NCBI GenBank assembly: GCA_031289145.1
Contig: JAITQA010000039.1
Span: 1-64,000, forward strand
DNA length: 64,000 bases
Direction of reading: 5' to 3'
From: Dysgonamonadaceae bacterium
Lineage (GTDB): Bacteria > Bacteroidota > Bacteroidia > Bacteroidales > Azobacteroidaceae
Shown here: positions 34,247 to 42,417 of the stretch, piece by piece
Layout: each line of letters opens with the position of its first letter
Numbering within the stretch: the first letter of the stretch is position 1
Position numbers and translations under genes: made by a program
Notes under the pieces: generated by a model
Database searches by the model: none
What the model saw: the letters and a program-made list of their open reading frames with translations, nothing else
Told to the model about the DNA's origin: nothing

Positions 34247-34357
34247 ATGAAACTTATTAACAATTATTGTGATTTTAACATTAAACATTTGGTGTTTTTG
34301 TCAGTCATATTAACAAAGAGTGAAAAAATATAGTACTAATCATTAATAATTGAAATT

Positions 34358-35248
34358 ATGAAAACGAAATTATTTTCCTTTTGGGCCGTATTGTTAATTG
34401 CTGTTTTTGGTTTAAACGCAAATGCCCAGGTACATGTAAATGCCAGTTTTTATGTTAATATTCCGTTGGCGCCCAATTTTAATTTGGAGATAGGAGTTAA
34501 CACGCATCGTTATCCTGCTCCACACGATCGTTATGTATGGGTAGATGACTACTATACATGGGATTATGCCATTGGACGTTATGTTTTGGTACAAGGTGGC
34601 TGGATATTGCCTCCTTATCTGGATGCAATTTGGATTCCAGGTTATTGGGAATACACACCATACGGTTACAGATGGATGAATGCTTGCTGGCTTCCTCAAC
34701 ATTATCGCTTTTCTTATGGATTTTACAAAGGTAGATACGATTATTACGGTCGGCCGGTGTATTATCACAAACCGCATAATATAGGAAATCGTCCCGGCTA
34801 TGCTTATGGTTACGACCACAATCCGGCACATAGAGGGCAGAATTTCAGTAGCTCTTCTTTCCATAACACGCCAAACAGTGGACGGGTAAGCTCCGCTAAC
34901 AACAGAGCATCCTATAATAATAATGAGGCTTCAAGAGGGAAGATAGCGGAAAATAAGGCTACGTCCGATAGAGATCGTAATTCATTGACAAACAACAACA
35001 ATCGTGAAGAAAAAAGCAGCGGGCAATATAGAAATGAAGAAAGCCGGTCTGTGAATAAAGAAACACAATCCGTGCGGAATAGCAATGTCGAAAACAAGGA
35101 TCGTAGCGATCAGAACAGAGTTACTTCTTCTTCGAATGAAAGAGATAGGACTGTAGCGAGAACTACCCCTTCTTCATCAAGAAGGGAATCTTCCGGAAAT
35201 AGTTCGTCGACGGATAGTAAAAAAAGCCGGTCAAGTAGAACAAGATAA
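34358..35248 (+). CDS. Secreted Trp/Tyr-rich protein with low-complexity tail
   Basis: A 296-residue secreted protein. The signal peptide ends at about residue 23 (NANAQ). Residues 24-160 are very rich in Trp, Tyr, Pro and His (repeats like YVWVDDYY, GGWILPPYLDAIW, PGYWEYTPYGYRW), resembling YXWGXW-type repeats of cell-envelope proteins. Residues 160-296 are a disordered Ser/Arg/Asn-rich tail. No catalytic motif is seen. It precedes the DUF1573 gene by 72 bases, which carry a separate -7 element. Confidence 0.75.
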   Translation: MKTKLFSFWAVLLIAVFGLNANAQVHVNASFYVNIPLAPNFNLEIGVNTHRYPAPHDRYVWVDDYYTWDYAIGRYVLVQGGWILPPYLDAIWIPGYWEYTPYGYRWMNACWLPQHYRFSYGFYKGRYDYYGRPVYYHKPHNIGNRPGYAYGYDHNPAHRGQNFSSSSFHNTPNSGRVSSANNRASYNNNEASRGKIAENKATSDRDRNSLTNNNNREEKSSGQYRNEESRSVNKETQSVRNSNVENKDRSDQNRVTSSSNERDRTVARTTPSSSRRESSGNSSSTDSKKSRSSRTR

Positions 35249-35260
35249 ATATATTTTACT

Positions 35261-35268
35261 TAACTTTG
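35261..35268 (+). promoter_or_regulatory. Putative -7 element TAACTTTG
   Basis: TAACTTTG lies 53 bases before the ATG of the DUF1573 gene at 35321, giving it a promoter separate from the upstream gene. Confidence 0.45.
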
Positions 35269-35320
35269 TACCCGGATTATACAGAGAATAAAATAATCAT
35301 CAATAAATATACGATTAAAG

Positions 35321-35752
35321 ATGGACAAAAAGATGTTGAAATTTTTACTAATTATCCCTGCTTTAGCAGGTGTATGTATGATGGCAAGTGTTCCTAATTA
35401 TCCTTTGAGAACGGAAGATAACAACGTTTGGCTTGCTACAGAAGGTGAAATCACTGTCGATAAGACTGTTCATGATTTCGGAAATGTTAAACAAGACGCC
35501 GGTAAATTGGATGCCGTTTTTACCGTAACAAACAATACCCAAGCGCCGATTGTATTAACGAACGTAGTGCCCAGTTGCGGTTGCACGGCTGCAACTTATA
35601 CCAAAGAGCCGATTGAACCGGGTAAAAAAGGTCATGTTGTGGCTACTTTTAATCCCAATGGCCGTCCGGGTCCATTTGATAAAACGGTTGCCATCAATAC
35701 TTCAGGGAATCCTGAACGGATAGTAGTCCGCATTAAAGGAATGGTAGAATAA
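35321..35752 (+). CDS. DUF1573 domain exported protein
   Basis: A 143-residue protein with an N-terminal hydrophobic signal (about 6-25) and a single DUF1573 domain: HDFGNVKQ, then VPSCGCTAATYTKEPIEPG with its conserved CGC, and a final IVVRIKGMVE. DUF1573 is an immunoglobulin-like fold common in Bacteroidetes periplasmic proteins; its function is unknown. A Rho-independent terminator follows 23 bases after the stop. Confidence 0.9.
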   Translation: MDKKMLKFLLIIPALAGVCMMASVPNYPLRTEDNNVWLATEGEITVDKTVHDFGNVKQDAGKLDAVFTVTNNTQAPIVLTNVVPSCGCTAATYTKEPIEPGKKGHVVATFNPNGRPGPFDKTVAINTSGNPERIVVRIKGMVE

Positions 35753-35753
35753 A

Positions 35754-35808
35754 AATTGCCCGTTCACATTTAATATCCTGGTATGGTTTTTCCATATCAG
35801 GATTTTTT
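35754..35808. repeat. 55-bp direct repeat, copy 1 (left of hicAB)
   Basis: This 55-bp unit starts aattgcccgttcacattta and ends in the hairpin plus T-run. It matches 36681-36735 at 52 of 55 positions. The two copies are 927 bp apart in the same orientation and enclose hicA and hicB. Confidence 0.9.
35775..35808 (+). terminator. Rho-independent terminator after DUF1573 gene
   Basis: The stem ATCCTGGTATGG pairs with CCATATCAGGAT (one G-T pair) around a TTTTT loop, then a T-run. It lies 23 bases after the DUF1573 stop and is part of the 55-bp direct repeat. Confidence 0.85.
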
Positions 35809-35830
35809 CTTTGTGTAATAAAAAAACAAA

Positions 35831-36232
35831 TCAGAGTTTGATTGCTGTCAATTCGTTTCCTAATTGATGCAAAGCGCTTTCTATTTTTCCTATTTGATTT
35901 TCGGAAATATACGTTTGTCCGGACTTGTATTGACGCATCAACGAAGAATTTATACCCGCTTTTTTTGCAAAACGCGAAACGTTAATCCAATCGTAATAAT
36001 CAAACATAGAAGCAATGTCGTATTTATAGACAAATTCTATATCTTTCAACTCTTCATGTATTTCCTGCCCGTTTTCTACATAAGATAAAATCATTTCTTT
36101 TACAGAGTTCTCAAAATCCGCTTTGGCTTCTTCAACGGTATTTCCCTCACCTATGATTGTGTGATTAATGTCCGGTGTGAATATCCCGAAAGTACCGTCT
36201 TTTCCCTTTTCAATTAATGCTGTTGTTACCAT
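35831..36232 (-). CDS. hicB: HicB-family antitoxin
   Basis: A 133-residue antitoxin. The N-terminal HicB fold (FGIFTPDI then EGNTVEEAKADF, about 15-50) is a degraded RNase H-like domain. The C-terminal part (about 81-105, FAKKAGINSSLMRQYKSG) is a helix-turn-helix that should bind the module's own promoter. It lies downstream of hicA (28-base gap) on the same strand, the usual order. Regulation by autorepression is known for the family. Confidence 0.88.
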   Translation of the reverse strand: MVTTALIEKGKDGTFGIFTPDINHTIIGEGNTVEEAKADFENSVKEMILSYVENGQEIHEELKDIEFVYKYDIASMFDYYDWINVSRFAKKAGINSSLMRQYKSGQTYISENQIGKIESALHQLGNELTAIKL

Positions 36233-36260
36233 AATTATTTTGCTTCTGAGCAGATAAGGC

Positions 36261-36443
36261 TTAAAACCCTATTTGCTTTTTTAGTTTGTAATACAATCCT
36301 GTTTTCACTTCCTTTGAGTCATGTCGCTCAATTTCAATCTTGTAATCTTTCTCCGGGTGAACGTAAATATCGTGTTCTCCGCCGTTTCTTTCAAGATACC
36401 AACCTTTTTCGATTGCTTTGCGTTTTAATTCCGACCATTTCAT
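36261..36443 (-). CDS. hicA: HicA-family mRNA interferase toxin
   Basis: A 60-residue toxin of the dsRBD-like HicA fold. It has the family pattern: N-terminal WSELKRKAIEKGW, the catalytic histidine in GGEHDIYVHP (H24), and RHDSKEVKTGLYYKLKKQ. It should cleave mRNA when free of HicB. Its leader is long: a -7 element at 36624-36631 and a palindromic element at 36493-36596 lie between promoter and start. The module is bracketed by a 55-bp direct repeat. Confidence 0.9.
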   Translation of the reverse strand: MKWSELKRKAIEKGWYLERNGGEHDIYVHPEKDYKIEIERHDSKEVKTGLYYKLKKQIGF

Positions 36444-36492
36444 ACGTACATAATTTGTTTTTTTAAGGTTGCATGGAATGGATGCTTTCCAA

Positions 36493-36596
36493 ATTGTCGC
36501 ATTTCATCTTTGCGAAGCCGAAAGCTGAAGCAATCCGGTATCTGCACCTTTTTGCTGGATTGCTTCCTGCTTCGTTCCTCGCAGTCGCAATGACGT
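36493..36596. repeat. Palindromic dispersed-repeat-like element in the hicA leader
   Basis: GAAGCAATCC (36527-36536) and GGATTGCTTC (36557-36566) are perfect 10-bp arms. The outer flanks (ttgcgaag and ttcctcgcagtcgcaa) extend an imperfect stem to about 100 bp. The GGATTGCTTC and TCGCAATGACG parts resemble a repeat widely scattered between genes in many bacteria. Confidence 0.7.
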
Positions 36597-36623
36597 GTGC
36601 AGTAAAAAACGACAATTACACCG

Positions 36624-36631
36624 CAAAGATA
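36624..36631 (-). promoter_or_regulatory. Putative -7 element TATCTTTG for hicAB
   Basis: The minus strand reads TATCTTTG 181 bases upstream of hicA. A transcript starting here would contain the whole palindromic element as 5' leader. Confidence 0.45.
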
Positions 36632-36680
36632 TAGCATTTTTGTTATATACCCAAATGTTCCAGCAATTATTTTTCAAGAA

Positions 36681-36735
36681 AATTGCCCGTTCACATTTAA
36701 GATCCTGGTATGGTTTTTCTGTATCAGGATTTTTT
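36681..36735. repeat. 55-bp direct repeat, copy 2 (right of hicAB)
   Basis: This is the second copy of the repeat at 35754-35808, with 3 mismatches, all in or near the hairpin. The hairpin (36702-36735) is still formed through G-T pairs. The stop codon of the DUF4491 gene (36724-36726) lies inside it. Confidence 0.9.
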
Positions 36736-37035
36736 ATCCCTTTTCGGAAACCAGCCTTTCTCAACTCGTTTTTTTTGTTCGAAGAGTTCACCGATGCCCC
36801 ATAAAGCAGAAAAGGCTGTAACTCCGCACAAAATCGATAAAATAAGGTTGTGAACAAGTATTGCACCGATAATTCCGGCTATTCCCATCAATAAAAAGAC
36901 CCACCAGCATTTTACGCCGAAGTAGTATTCGCCCTTGATTACCAATGGGTGGAAAAGTCCGATAATTAAAAAAGTAGCCAGTCCTATCAAGACGCCTGTC
37001 AAATTATAAGTGTTTATAAAATCTATCATTATCAT
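36724..37035 (-). CDS. DUF4491 membrane protein
   Basis: A 103-residue inner-membrane protein with three hydrophobic segments (about 11-32, 42-61, 63-84) and a basic C-terminus. The GLFHPLVIKGEYYFGVKCWW stretch is typical of the DUF4491 family of Bacteroidales. Function is unknown. Its stop lies within the second copy of the terminator repeat. It follows mnmA by 6 bases, so it is probably cotranscribed with it. Confidence 0.85.
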   Translation of the reverse strand: MIMIDFINTYNLTGVLIGLATFLIIGLFHPLVIKGEYYFGVKCWWVFLLMGIAGIIGAILVHNLILSILCGVTAFSALWGIGELFEQKKRVEKGWFPKRDKKS

Positions 37036-37041
37036 TAAAAT

Positions 37042-38118
37042 TTAATTTGTTTCATCAATAATCATGCCGCTACCGAGGCAAAGTTTGCAATCTTTGTCAT
37101 ACACTACGCCAAATTGCCCGGCGGCGATTCCTTGTATTTTGTCTTCCGATTCGATGCGGTAAATATCTCCGATTCGCCGGATTCTCCCAAAAGTAAATTC
37201 CGGTGTATGCCGGATTTTGAAAGCAATTTCTTTTTCTCCTGTAAAATCACCCCAGGGGTCTTCGGTGATAAAGCCGAAACCTTGGAGATTGATTGTTTTA
37301 CCATATTGCGTTTCCGGGTCATAACCGTTAGAAACGTAAATGATATTTTGCTGAATATCTTTTTTAATCACAAACCAGGGACCGCCGCTCAGGTATAGTC
37401 CTTTTCGCTGACCGATGGTATGGAACCAATAACCTTTGTGTTTGCCCAGTATCTTGCCGGTTTCTAATTCGACAATTTTTCCCGGAAATTCCCCTAAATA
37501 ACGGCGGATAAAATCGTTGTAATTGATTTTTCCGAGAAAACAGATACCCTGGCTGTCTTTGCGCGTTGCACTCGGAAGAAGCTGCTCTGTTGCAATTCTG
37601 CGGACTTCCCTTTTTTGCAGATGACCGATTGGAAACAACAATTTGGAAACTTGCAGATAATCTACCTGTCCGAGAAAATAGGTCTGGTCTTTGACTTTAT
37701 CGGCCGCCGTGGAAAGACAGGTTTTGCCGTTGATTTCCGTGGTGGTGGCATAATGACCGGTTGCAATCTTATCAAACTCTTTTCCCCACTTCTGTTCGAA
37801 AGCGCCGAATTTAATCAACTTGTTGCACATCATATCCGGATTGGGCGTCAGTCCTCGCTTGACGGCTTCAATTGTATAGCTGACAACATTTTCCCAGTAT
37901 TCTTCGTGGAGTGAGACCACTTCCATCCGACATCCGTACTTCTTGGCTATATAAGTTGTGATTTCTATGTCTTCTTCGGATGGACAGTCGATATAACCAT
38001 CCTTGTCTTCCATTCCTATCCGAATATAGAAAACAGCAGGGTCATATCCTCCCTCTTTCAACTGATGTACAACGACCGAACTATCAACCCCTCCCGATAC
38101 CAAGGCTGCAATATTCAT
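37042..38118 (-). CDS. mnmA: tRNA-specific 2-thiouridylase MnmA
   Basis: A 358-residue thiouridylase that makes s2U34 in tRNA-Lys, -Glu and -Gln. The PP-loop SGGVDSSV is at 8-15, and the catalytic cysteines are in [13 protein letters not shown] and SQGICFLGK. The open frame reaches 38145, but I chose the ATG at 38118 because PP-loop proteins begin just before this strand and a -7 element at 38143-38150 overlaps the longer version's start. Cotranscribed with the DUF4491 gene. Confidence 0.96.
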   Translation of the reverse strand: MNIAALVSGGVDSSVVVHQLKEGGYDPAVFYIRIGMEDKDGYIDCPSEEDIEITTYIAKKYGCRMEVVSLHEEYWENVVSYTIEAVKRGLTPNPDMMCNKLIKFGAFEQKWGKEFDKIATGHYATTTEINGKTCLSTAADKVKDQTYFLGQVDYLQVSKLLFPIGHLQKREVRRIATEQLLPSATRKDSQGICFLGKINYNDFIRRYLGEFPGKIVELETGKILGKHKGYWFHTIGQRKGLYLSGGPWFVIKKDIQQNIIYVSNGYDPETQYGKTINLQGFGFITEDPWGDFTGEKEIAFKIRHTPEFTFGRIRRIGDIYRIESEDKIQGIAAGQFGVVYDKDCKLCLGSGMIIDETN

Positions 38119-38142
38119 GCTAAGACAACTTAATAATTTATG

Positions 38143-38150
38143 CAAATGTA
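38143..38150 (-). promoter_or_regulatory. Putative -7 element TACATTTG for mnmA
   Basis: The minus strand reads TACATTTG 25 bases before the mnmA ATG at 38118. It excludes the upstream start at 38145. Confidence 0.5.
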
Positions 38151-38191
38151 CAATTTTATCGGCAAAAATAAAATTATTTGGAAATATTTGC

Positions 38192-38199
38192 TACCTTTG
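38192..38199 (+). promoter_or_regulatory. Putative -7 element TACCTTTG
   Basis: TACCTTTG lies 28 bases before the ATG at 38227. It argues that the small membrane protein starts there rather than at 38140. Confidence 0.5.
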
Positions 38200-38226
38200 A
38201 AGTATACTTTACCTGTATATTTACGT

Positions 38227-38457
38227 ATGAAACATAGAATGAAAAGGCATATTACAGTACCGATTGCATTGCTGATTTATCTTGCTGCAATGGCATATTT
38301 TACTCATCCGGCGAGACATTCGGGCGGCGGAGCCGGTTTTGTCCGCTATTATATTACGATTGGTGTAAGCATTGCAATCATCATTGCGCTGTCGTATTTT
38401 CTGAAAAGAAAGGAAGAAAATAAAAAGAAACACAAAACTACCGGTAAAACGGAGTAG
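38227..38457 (+). CDS. Small two-segment membrane protein
   Basis: A 76-residue protein starting MKHRMKRHITVPIALLIY. It has two hydrophobic segments (about 10-22 and 38-54) with a glycine-rich linker (HSGGGAGFV) and a highly basic, lysine-rich C-terminus that should face the cytoplasm. I do not recognise a family. The open frame begins at 38140, but the -7 element at 38192-38199 favours the ATG at 38227. It is divergent from mnmA and convergent with the polyene cluster. Confidence 0.6.
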   Translation: MKHRMKRHITVPIALLIYLAAMAYFTHPARHSGGGAGFVRYYITIGVSIAIIIALSYFLKRKEENKKKHKTTGKTE

Positions 38458-38487
38458 TTATAGGGTATAACAGCCGGGCAAACGCCA

Positions 38488-39420
38488 TTAAATCGTGTGA
38501 TGCAAACTATTTTCCAATAATATAAAGGTATGGTTTATATTCCGGAAATGATTGTAAATCAGTATTCTTTTCGGCGAATCGGCTTTTCCCATGATTTGTA
38601 CGCCCAGCCACAGGGCGAAAGACGAAACGGTCTGATAATCGCCGGTCAGGTGTTTGTATTTCACAACCGGAGTTTCCGGAAAGTTTTTTTCTATCTTATC
38701 GTAACATGTAAATTCTTCTTCATTTCCTCCGTCACCGGAAATCAGCATGTCAATATCCGTTTTTAAGAGCTTGTTTTTCAGCAGGAAAGCAGCTGTTTTT
38801 TCCGGCAACTCGTCGGGAGCAGGCCTAAAAGCAAAAGCCAAATCCCGAAGGATGCAAGGACTTTTTTCTTTGGCCGACAAAAGGAAAAACTGTGCACCTT
38901 CTCCGGATTTTCCGCCTTTTCTGAAAAATCCCAGTCGGGATTGGATGTCGAAAGATGTAGCGGTAAGTTCCTCATAGCTACCCACCAACACATTTTCCGC
39001 CTCGCCTCCGGCAAGCATCATCATCCCGTCCAACAAGGCGTTCTCGAAAGATATGCCGCGATGAACATACGTGTTGTTGTAAGCCCTGTTTTTCGTCAAC
39101 ATAGCGATTTGCGAACCGACTGTATTGAATGTCGATTGAATAAAAGGGGTAGGATTCAGCAATTCTTCCTTGTTTTCGATAAGGTTACGGAGAAATTTTT
39201 CCGTATCGCTCAGGCAACCCAAGCCGGTAGCGGTAATAATCGCGCCGGGCATTTCCCCTGCGCCGGATAAACACTGCAAAGCTGCCGTAACGCCCATTTT
39301 CACCGCCCGGCTCATCCGTCTTCTGGCGGCGGGGTCGGTTATGTAAAGTTTGTAATCCGGTTCTTGAAGAGATAGTGGATTTATGGAACTTGCGCCGGTG
39401 ATATAAACTGTTTCCTTCAT
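38488..39420 (-). CDS. Chain-length-factor-like ketosynthase homologue (Ketoacyl-synt_2)
   Basis: A 310-residue ketosynthase-fold protein without the catalytic cysteine: the expected site reads NTYVHRGISFENALLDG. This matches the PF13723 type of chain-length-factor-like proteins found in aryl polyene and flexirubin clusters. It should pair with the active ketosynthase encoded just upstream, whose stop overlaps its start (ATGA at 39417-39420). It is the last gene of the ACP-KS-CLF unit that begins at 40867. Confidence 0.8.
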   Translation of the reverse strand: MKETVYITGASSINPLSLQEPDYKLYITDPAARRRMSRAVKMGVTAALQCLSGAGEMPGAIITATGLGCLSDTEKFLRNLIENKEELLNPTPFIQSTFNTVGSQIAMLTKNRAYNNTYVHRGISFENALLDGMMMLAGGEAENVLVGSYEELTATSFDIQSRLGFFRKGGKSGEGAQFFLLSAKEKSPCILRDLAFAFRPAPDELPEKTAAFLLKNKLLKTDIDMLISGDGGNEEEFTCYDKIEKNFPETPVVKYKHLTGDYQTVSSFALWLGVQIMGKADSPKRILIYNHFRNINHTFILLENSLHHTI

Positions 39421-40613
39421 ACGGCAGAAAAAATCAGGCTTGACATGTTTCCGCCGAAGCCGAAAGAATTGGACATCACGGTTTTGATTTTCCGGTGTTC
39501 CCGGTATTCGGTTTCCGGTATCAATCCGTGTTCGGCAATGGGGTTTGTGAAGTTCAAATTTGGTAAAACCAAACCGTATTTGATTGCCAGCAGAGAGAAT
39601 ACCGCTTCAATTCCACCGCACGCGCCCAAGGTATGACCCGTATACGCTTTGGTCGAACTGAGACTGGGTGGGGTAGCGCCAAAGAGTTTTCTGACTGCAT
39701 TTCCCTCGGCCAAGTCGTTGTTTGGCGTACCTGTGCCGTGCAGGTTGATGTAATCGATTTGTCCGGCTTGCAGGTCTGCGTTCTGTAAGGCTGTTTGCAT
39801 TGCAAGCAGGGCGCCTTCCCCTTCGGGCGATGAGGCCGTTTGGTGAAAAGCCTCACAGATGTTGGCGCCGGCGAGGATGTATCCATACGATTGCGGGTAT
39901 CGATTTGTGTCTTTCTCGAGGACAATATAGCCGGCTCCTTCGCCCGGATTCAAGCCTTGGCGCGATTCGTCGAAAGGTCGGCAAGGCTGTTCGTCCACAA
40001 TTTTCAGCGAAGCGAAACCGTTCAGGGTAAAGCGGCAAAGGGCATCGGTTCCTCCGACAATCACACAATCCAGAAAGTTGTGCTTGATCAGCCGCGCTCC
40101 CGCAATAATGGCATTCGCTCCGGACGAGCAGGCCGTACTGACGGTACTGACATAATCGCTGATTCCCAGGCTGAAGGCAATTTTTTCGGTACTGTCGCCG
40201 CAGTCGTGTGAAACGACTTGTCGCAACCTTCCCTTGGTCGGAGATTGAAGGTAATCGGCATAAAAATGCTCGCTCAAATCCATGCCTCCGACAGAAGTAC
40301 CGGAGATAAAACCTATTCGCAAACCTTCGTTTTTCCTGTAAGGCAGAAAGGCGTCGTTGTATGCTTCCTGCGCTGCAAGCATTCCCAACAAGGCTGTGCG
40401 CGAAATAGTCTTCCCCGGATGGATATCCAGCATTTCGGCCAGCATCCGGTTATCGGCCTTCACTTCTCCTACAGGCAACTTTCCCTTATGTTCGGATTCA
40501 AACAAGGAAAGCGGCTTCAGTCCGGATTTTTTCCCGGCAAAAGCGTGAAGTGTTTCGAGAACATTTAAGCCAATAGCAGAGACCGTTCCAATTCCGGAAA
40601 CAACAATCCTCAT
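39417..40613 (-). CDS. Beta-ketoacyl-ACP synthase
   Basis: A 398-residue condensing enzyme. The catalytic triad is C162 in VSTACSSGANAI, a histidine in NLHGTGTPNND and a histidine in YTGHTLGACGGIE. It should elongate an ACP-bound acyl or aryl-acyl chain. It is flanked by an ACP (its ATG overlaps that stop) and the CLF-like protein, which matches aryl polyene ketosynthase-CLF pairs. It differs from the ketosynthase at 55871 and from the fusion at 52078. Confidence 0.92.
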   Translation of the reverse strand: MRIVVSGIGTVSAIGLNVLETLHAFAGKKSGLKPLSLFESEHKGKLPVGEVKADNRMLAEMLDIHPGKTISRTALLGMLAAQEAYNDAFLPYRKNEGLRIGFISGTSVGGMDLSEHFYADYLQSPTKGRLRQVVSHDCGDSTEKIAFSLGISDYVSTVSTACSSGANAIIAGARLIKHNFLDCVIVGGTDALCRFTLNGFASLKIVDEQPCRPFDESRQGLNPGEGAGYIVLEKDTNRYPQSYGYILAGANICEAFHQTASSPEGEGALLAMQTALQNADLQAGQIDYINLHGTGTPNNDLAEGNAVRKLFGATPPSLSSTKAYTGHTLGACGGIEAVFSLLAIKYGLVLPNLNFTNPIAEHGLIPETEYREHRKIKTVMSNSFGFGGNMSSLIFSAV

Positions 40614-40867
40614 TGTGGTTGATTGGCTGTGATGTAATCGGCAATAGTACGAACCGAGCGGAAAATCTGCTTGCCTTCTTCGGGCGTACCAACTTTCAGT
40701 CCGTAATATTTCTCCAGAATCAGAATCAGTTCCAATACATCTATGGAGTCTAATCCCAATCCTTCATTCCCGAACAAAGGCGCATCAATATCCATTTCGT
40801 CCGGAGTCAGTTCTTCTAAATTCAGCTCTTCAATAATGTGCGTTTTCAGTTCATTGATAAAATGCAT
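40610..40867 (-). CDS. Acyl carrier protein
   Basis: An 85-residue ACP. The phosphopantetheine serine is in the LGLDSIDVLELIL motif (about 43-47). It starts the three-gene ACP-KS-CLF unit and has a -7 element (40886-40893) directly upstream. A second, different ACP gene (55594-55851) lies in the other half of the cluster. Confidence 0.93.
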   Translation of the reverse strand: MHFINELKTHIIEELNLEELTPDEMDIDAPLFGNEGLGLDSIDVLELILILEKYYGLKVGTPEEGKQIFRSVRTIADYITANQPQ

Positions 40868-40885
40868 CTTTCACAAATTTTAATG

Positions 40886-40893
40886 CAAATATA
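40886..40893 (-). promoter_or_regulatory. Putative -7 element TATATTTG
   Basis: The minus strand reads TATATTTG 19 bases before the ACP ATG, so the three genes from 40867 to 38488 can be transcribed independently of the PUL. Confidence 0.45.
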
Positions 40894-40937
40894 ATCATTA
40901 TTTTTTGCAGAACAAAACTATGAGTTAACAATAAAGA

Positions 40938-40965
40938 TCATCAAGGTCTTTGATGACCTTGATGA
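40938..40965. terminator. Inverted repeat at the PUL boundary
   Basis: TCATCAAGGTC and GACCTTGATGA form a perfect 11-bp stem with a TTTGAT loop, followed by two more gaccttgat-like units up to about 40980. It lies between the end of the PUL (GH105 stop at 40987) and the ACP promoter, so it probably terminates the PUL transcript, though there is no long T-run on the minus strand. Confidence 0.5.
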
Positions 40966-40986
40966 CCTTGATAATCTTGATACTGA

Positions 40987-42387
40987 TTAATCTTTTACAC
41001 TAAAAATGGGAGCGGAGGCGTCTTGTTTGACGGAATAGTATTGGATGGCGCTGTCATTCATCCGGGGGAAGAAATTATGTAAGAGATTGATCATCTCTGC
41101 TCCGGCAAGTAATACGGGGCCGTAGCCATGAGCGGCGTGTACGTTTACCGGTCGGTTGTAGTAAAACGCCGGGTCGAAAGCCATGCCGGTCCCTACACAA
41201 GTGCCTTCCACCTGTCCTTTTTCGTTTATTTTAGTAGCCACAGCGCTCCATCCTAACTGGGCTACGGGAGCGAAGGAAACGGCGTCTAACCAGCCATTGT
41301 TGACTCCCTTTGCGATGCAATAAACGAAAATAGCGGTTGCCGACGTTTCCAGGTAGGAATCGTTCCGGTCTAACAACTGATGCCAGAATCCCTCTCCCGA
41401 CTGCAACGCGACAATCCCTCTCACATGCGCCTTATATTGTTCCAGTATTTTGCTGCGCTTCGGATGGTTTTCGGGCAATACGTTCAGTACCTCCGTCAAG
41501 GTCAGCAAGGCCCATCCGTTGGCGCGTCCCCAGTGGAAAGCCGGGTGATATTCGGCGCTTTCTACCCATCCGTGCATATACAAGCCTTTTTCCTTCACAA
41601 ACATACGTTCTGAGAAAAGCAGAACCTGCCGAATGGCCTCGTCAAAATACTTCGAATCGCCGGTGTAAGCGCCCATTTGCGCAAGCGCCGGTATGGCCAT
41701 ATACATATCGTCGAGCCAGACTGTGTTCGCCTGCGGGCGCATCCGGGCAAAAGTACCATCGGCCAAGCGATGTTCTTTATGTTCGATAAAGTCCATATAG
41801 TTAGCAATCAGGATATCAAGGTTTATCTCAGGCATGAGGCTGCTTGCTTTGACCATCGCCGCACACATCGAACCGGCGTCGTCCAGCGCGGCAGGCGAAA
41901 GGATTTGCCTCATCTGCTTGTCTGTCACTCCCTGCTCGTTCATCAGTCGGGTGAAAAGCGGCGCCATTTCCGAGAGAAAACGGAAACGCTCGGTCACGTA
42001 AGCGACGTATTGGCTGTCGTTAGTAGCCCGGGCTACTTCCAGCATAGCCGAATACGTAACCCCCCACTCATAACTGGCCAGCCGAAAAGCCTTCTGTTCC
42101 AACTGTGTATTCCGGTCTATTTGCGTGCGGTCAATAATCTCTTCTCCCGTTTCTTTATTCACCAAACGTGTTGGCGTGTTCGCTTGCAAATAGTTCAGAA
42201 TCCTGTCCAAAGACTGTTTTATTTCGTCTGTATTCCATTCTTTGTAAGGTATGTCATAAGCAGGAGTGAGCAGATGGAGGGGCGTATTCGAGTCGTTTAT
42301 TTCTCCTTGTTGAGTTTGCTGCTGCCGACAAGCAACAGCAGCAAACAACAAAATTCCTACCCCGGCTAATCTAATTACCTTCTTCAT
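40987..42387 (-). CDS. GH105-like unsaturated glycuronyl hydrolase, lipoprotein
   Basis: A 466-residue glycoside hydrolase with a lipoprotein signal (C20 in AVACRQQQ). The (alpha/alpha)6 fold of GH105/GH88 is suggested by NTVWLDDMYMAIPAL (catalytic Asp), HWGRANGWALL and AAHGYGPVLLAGAEM. GH105 enzymes remove the unsaturated uronic acid left by polysaccharide lyases from rhamnogalacturonan or ulvan-type chains. It is the third gene of the SusC-SusD operon (30-base gap). No polysaccharide lyase is present in this PUL. Confidence 0.82.
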   Translation of the reverse strand: MKKVIRLAGVGILLFAAVACRQQQTQQGEINDSNTPLHLLTPAYDIPYKEWNTDEIKQSLDRILNYLQANTPTRLVNKETGEEIIDRTQIDRNTQLEQKAFRLASYEWGVTYSAMLEVARATNDSQYVAYVTERFRFLSEMAPLFTRLMNEQGVTDKQMRQILSPAALDDAGSMCAAMVKASSLMPEINLDILIANYMDFIEHKEHRLADGTFARMRPQANTVWLDDMYMAIPALAQMGAYTGDSKYFDEAIRQVLLFSERMFVKEKGLYMHGWVESAEYHPAFHWGRANGWALLTLTEVLNVLPENHPKRSKILEQYKAHVRGIVALQSGEGFWHQLLDRNDSYLETSATAIFVYCIAKGVNNGWLDAVSFAPVAQLGWSAVATKINEKGQVEGTCVGTGMAFDPAFYYNRPVNVHAAHGYGPVLLAGAEMINLLHNFFPRMNDSAIQYYSVKQDASAPIFSVKD

Positions 42388-42417
42388 TCTTTATTATCAT
42401 TTAATTCAAAAACAGGC

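Noticed and set aside
39840..40211. 123-residue plus-strand frame opposite the ketosynthase gene
   Set aside because: Antisense shadow; the minus-strand gene has the full catalytic triad.
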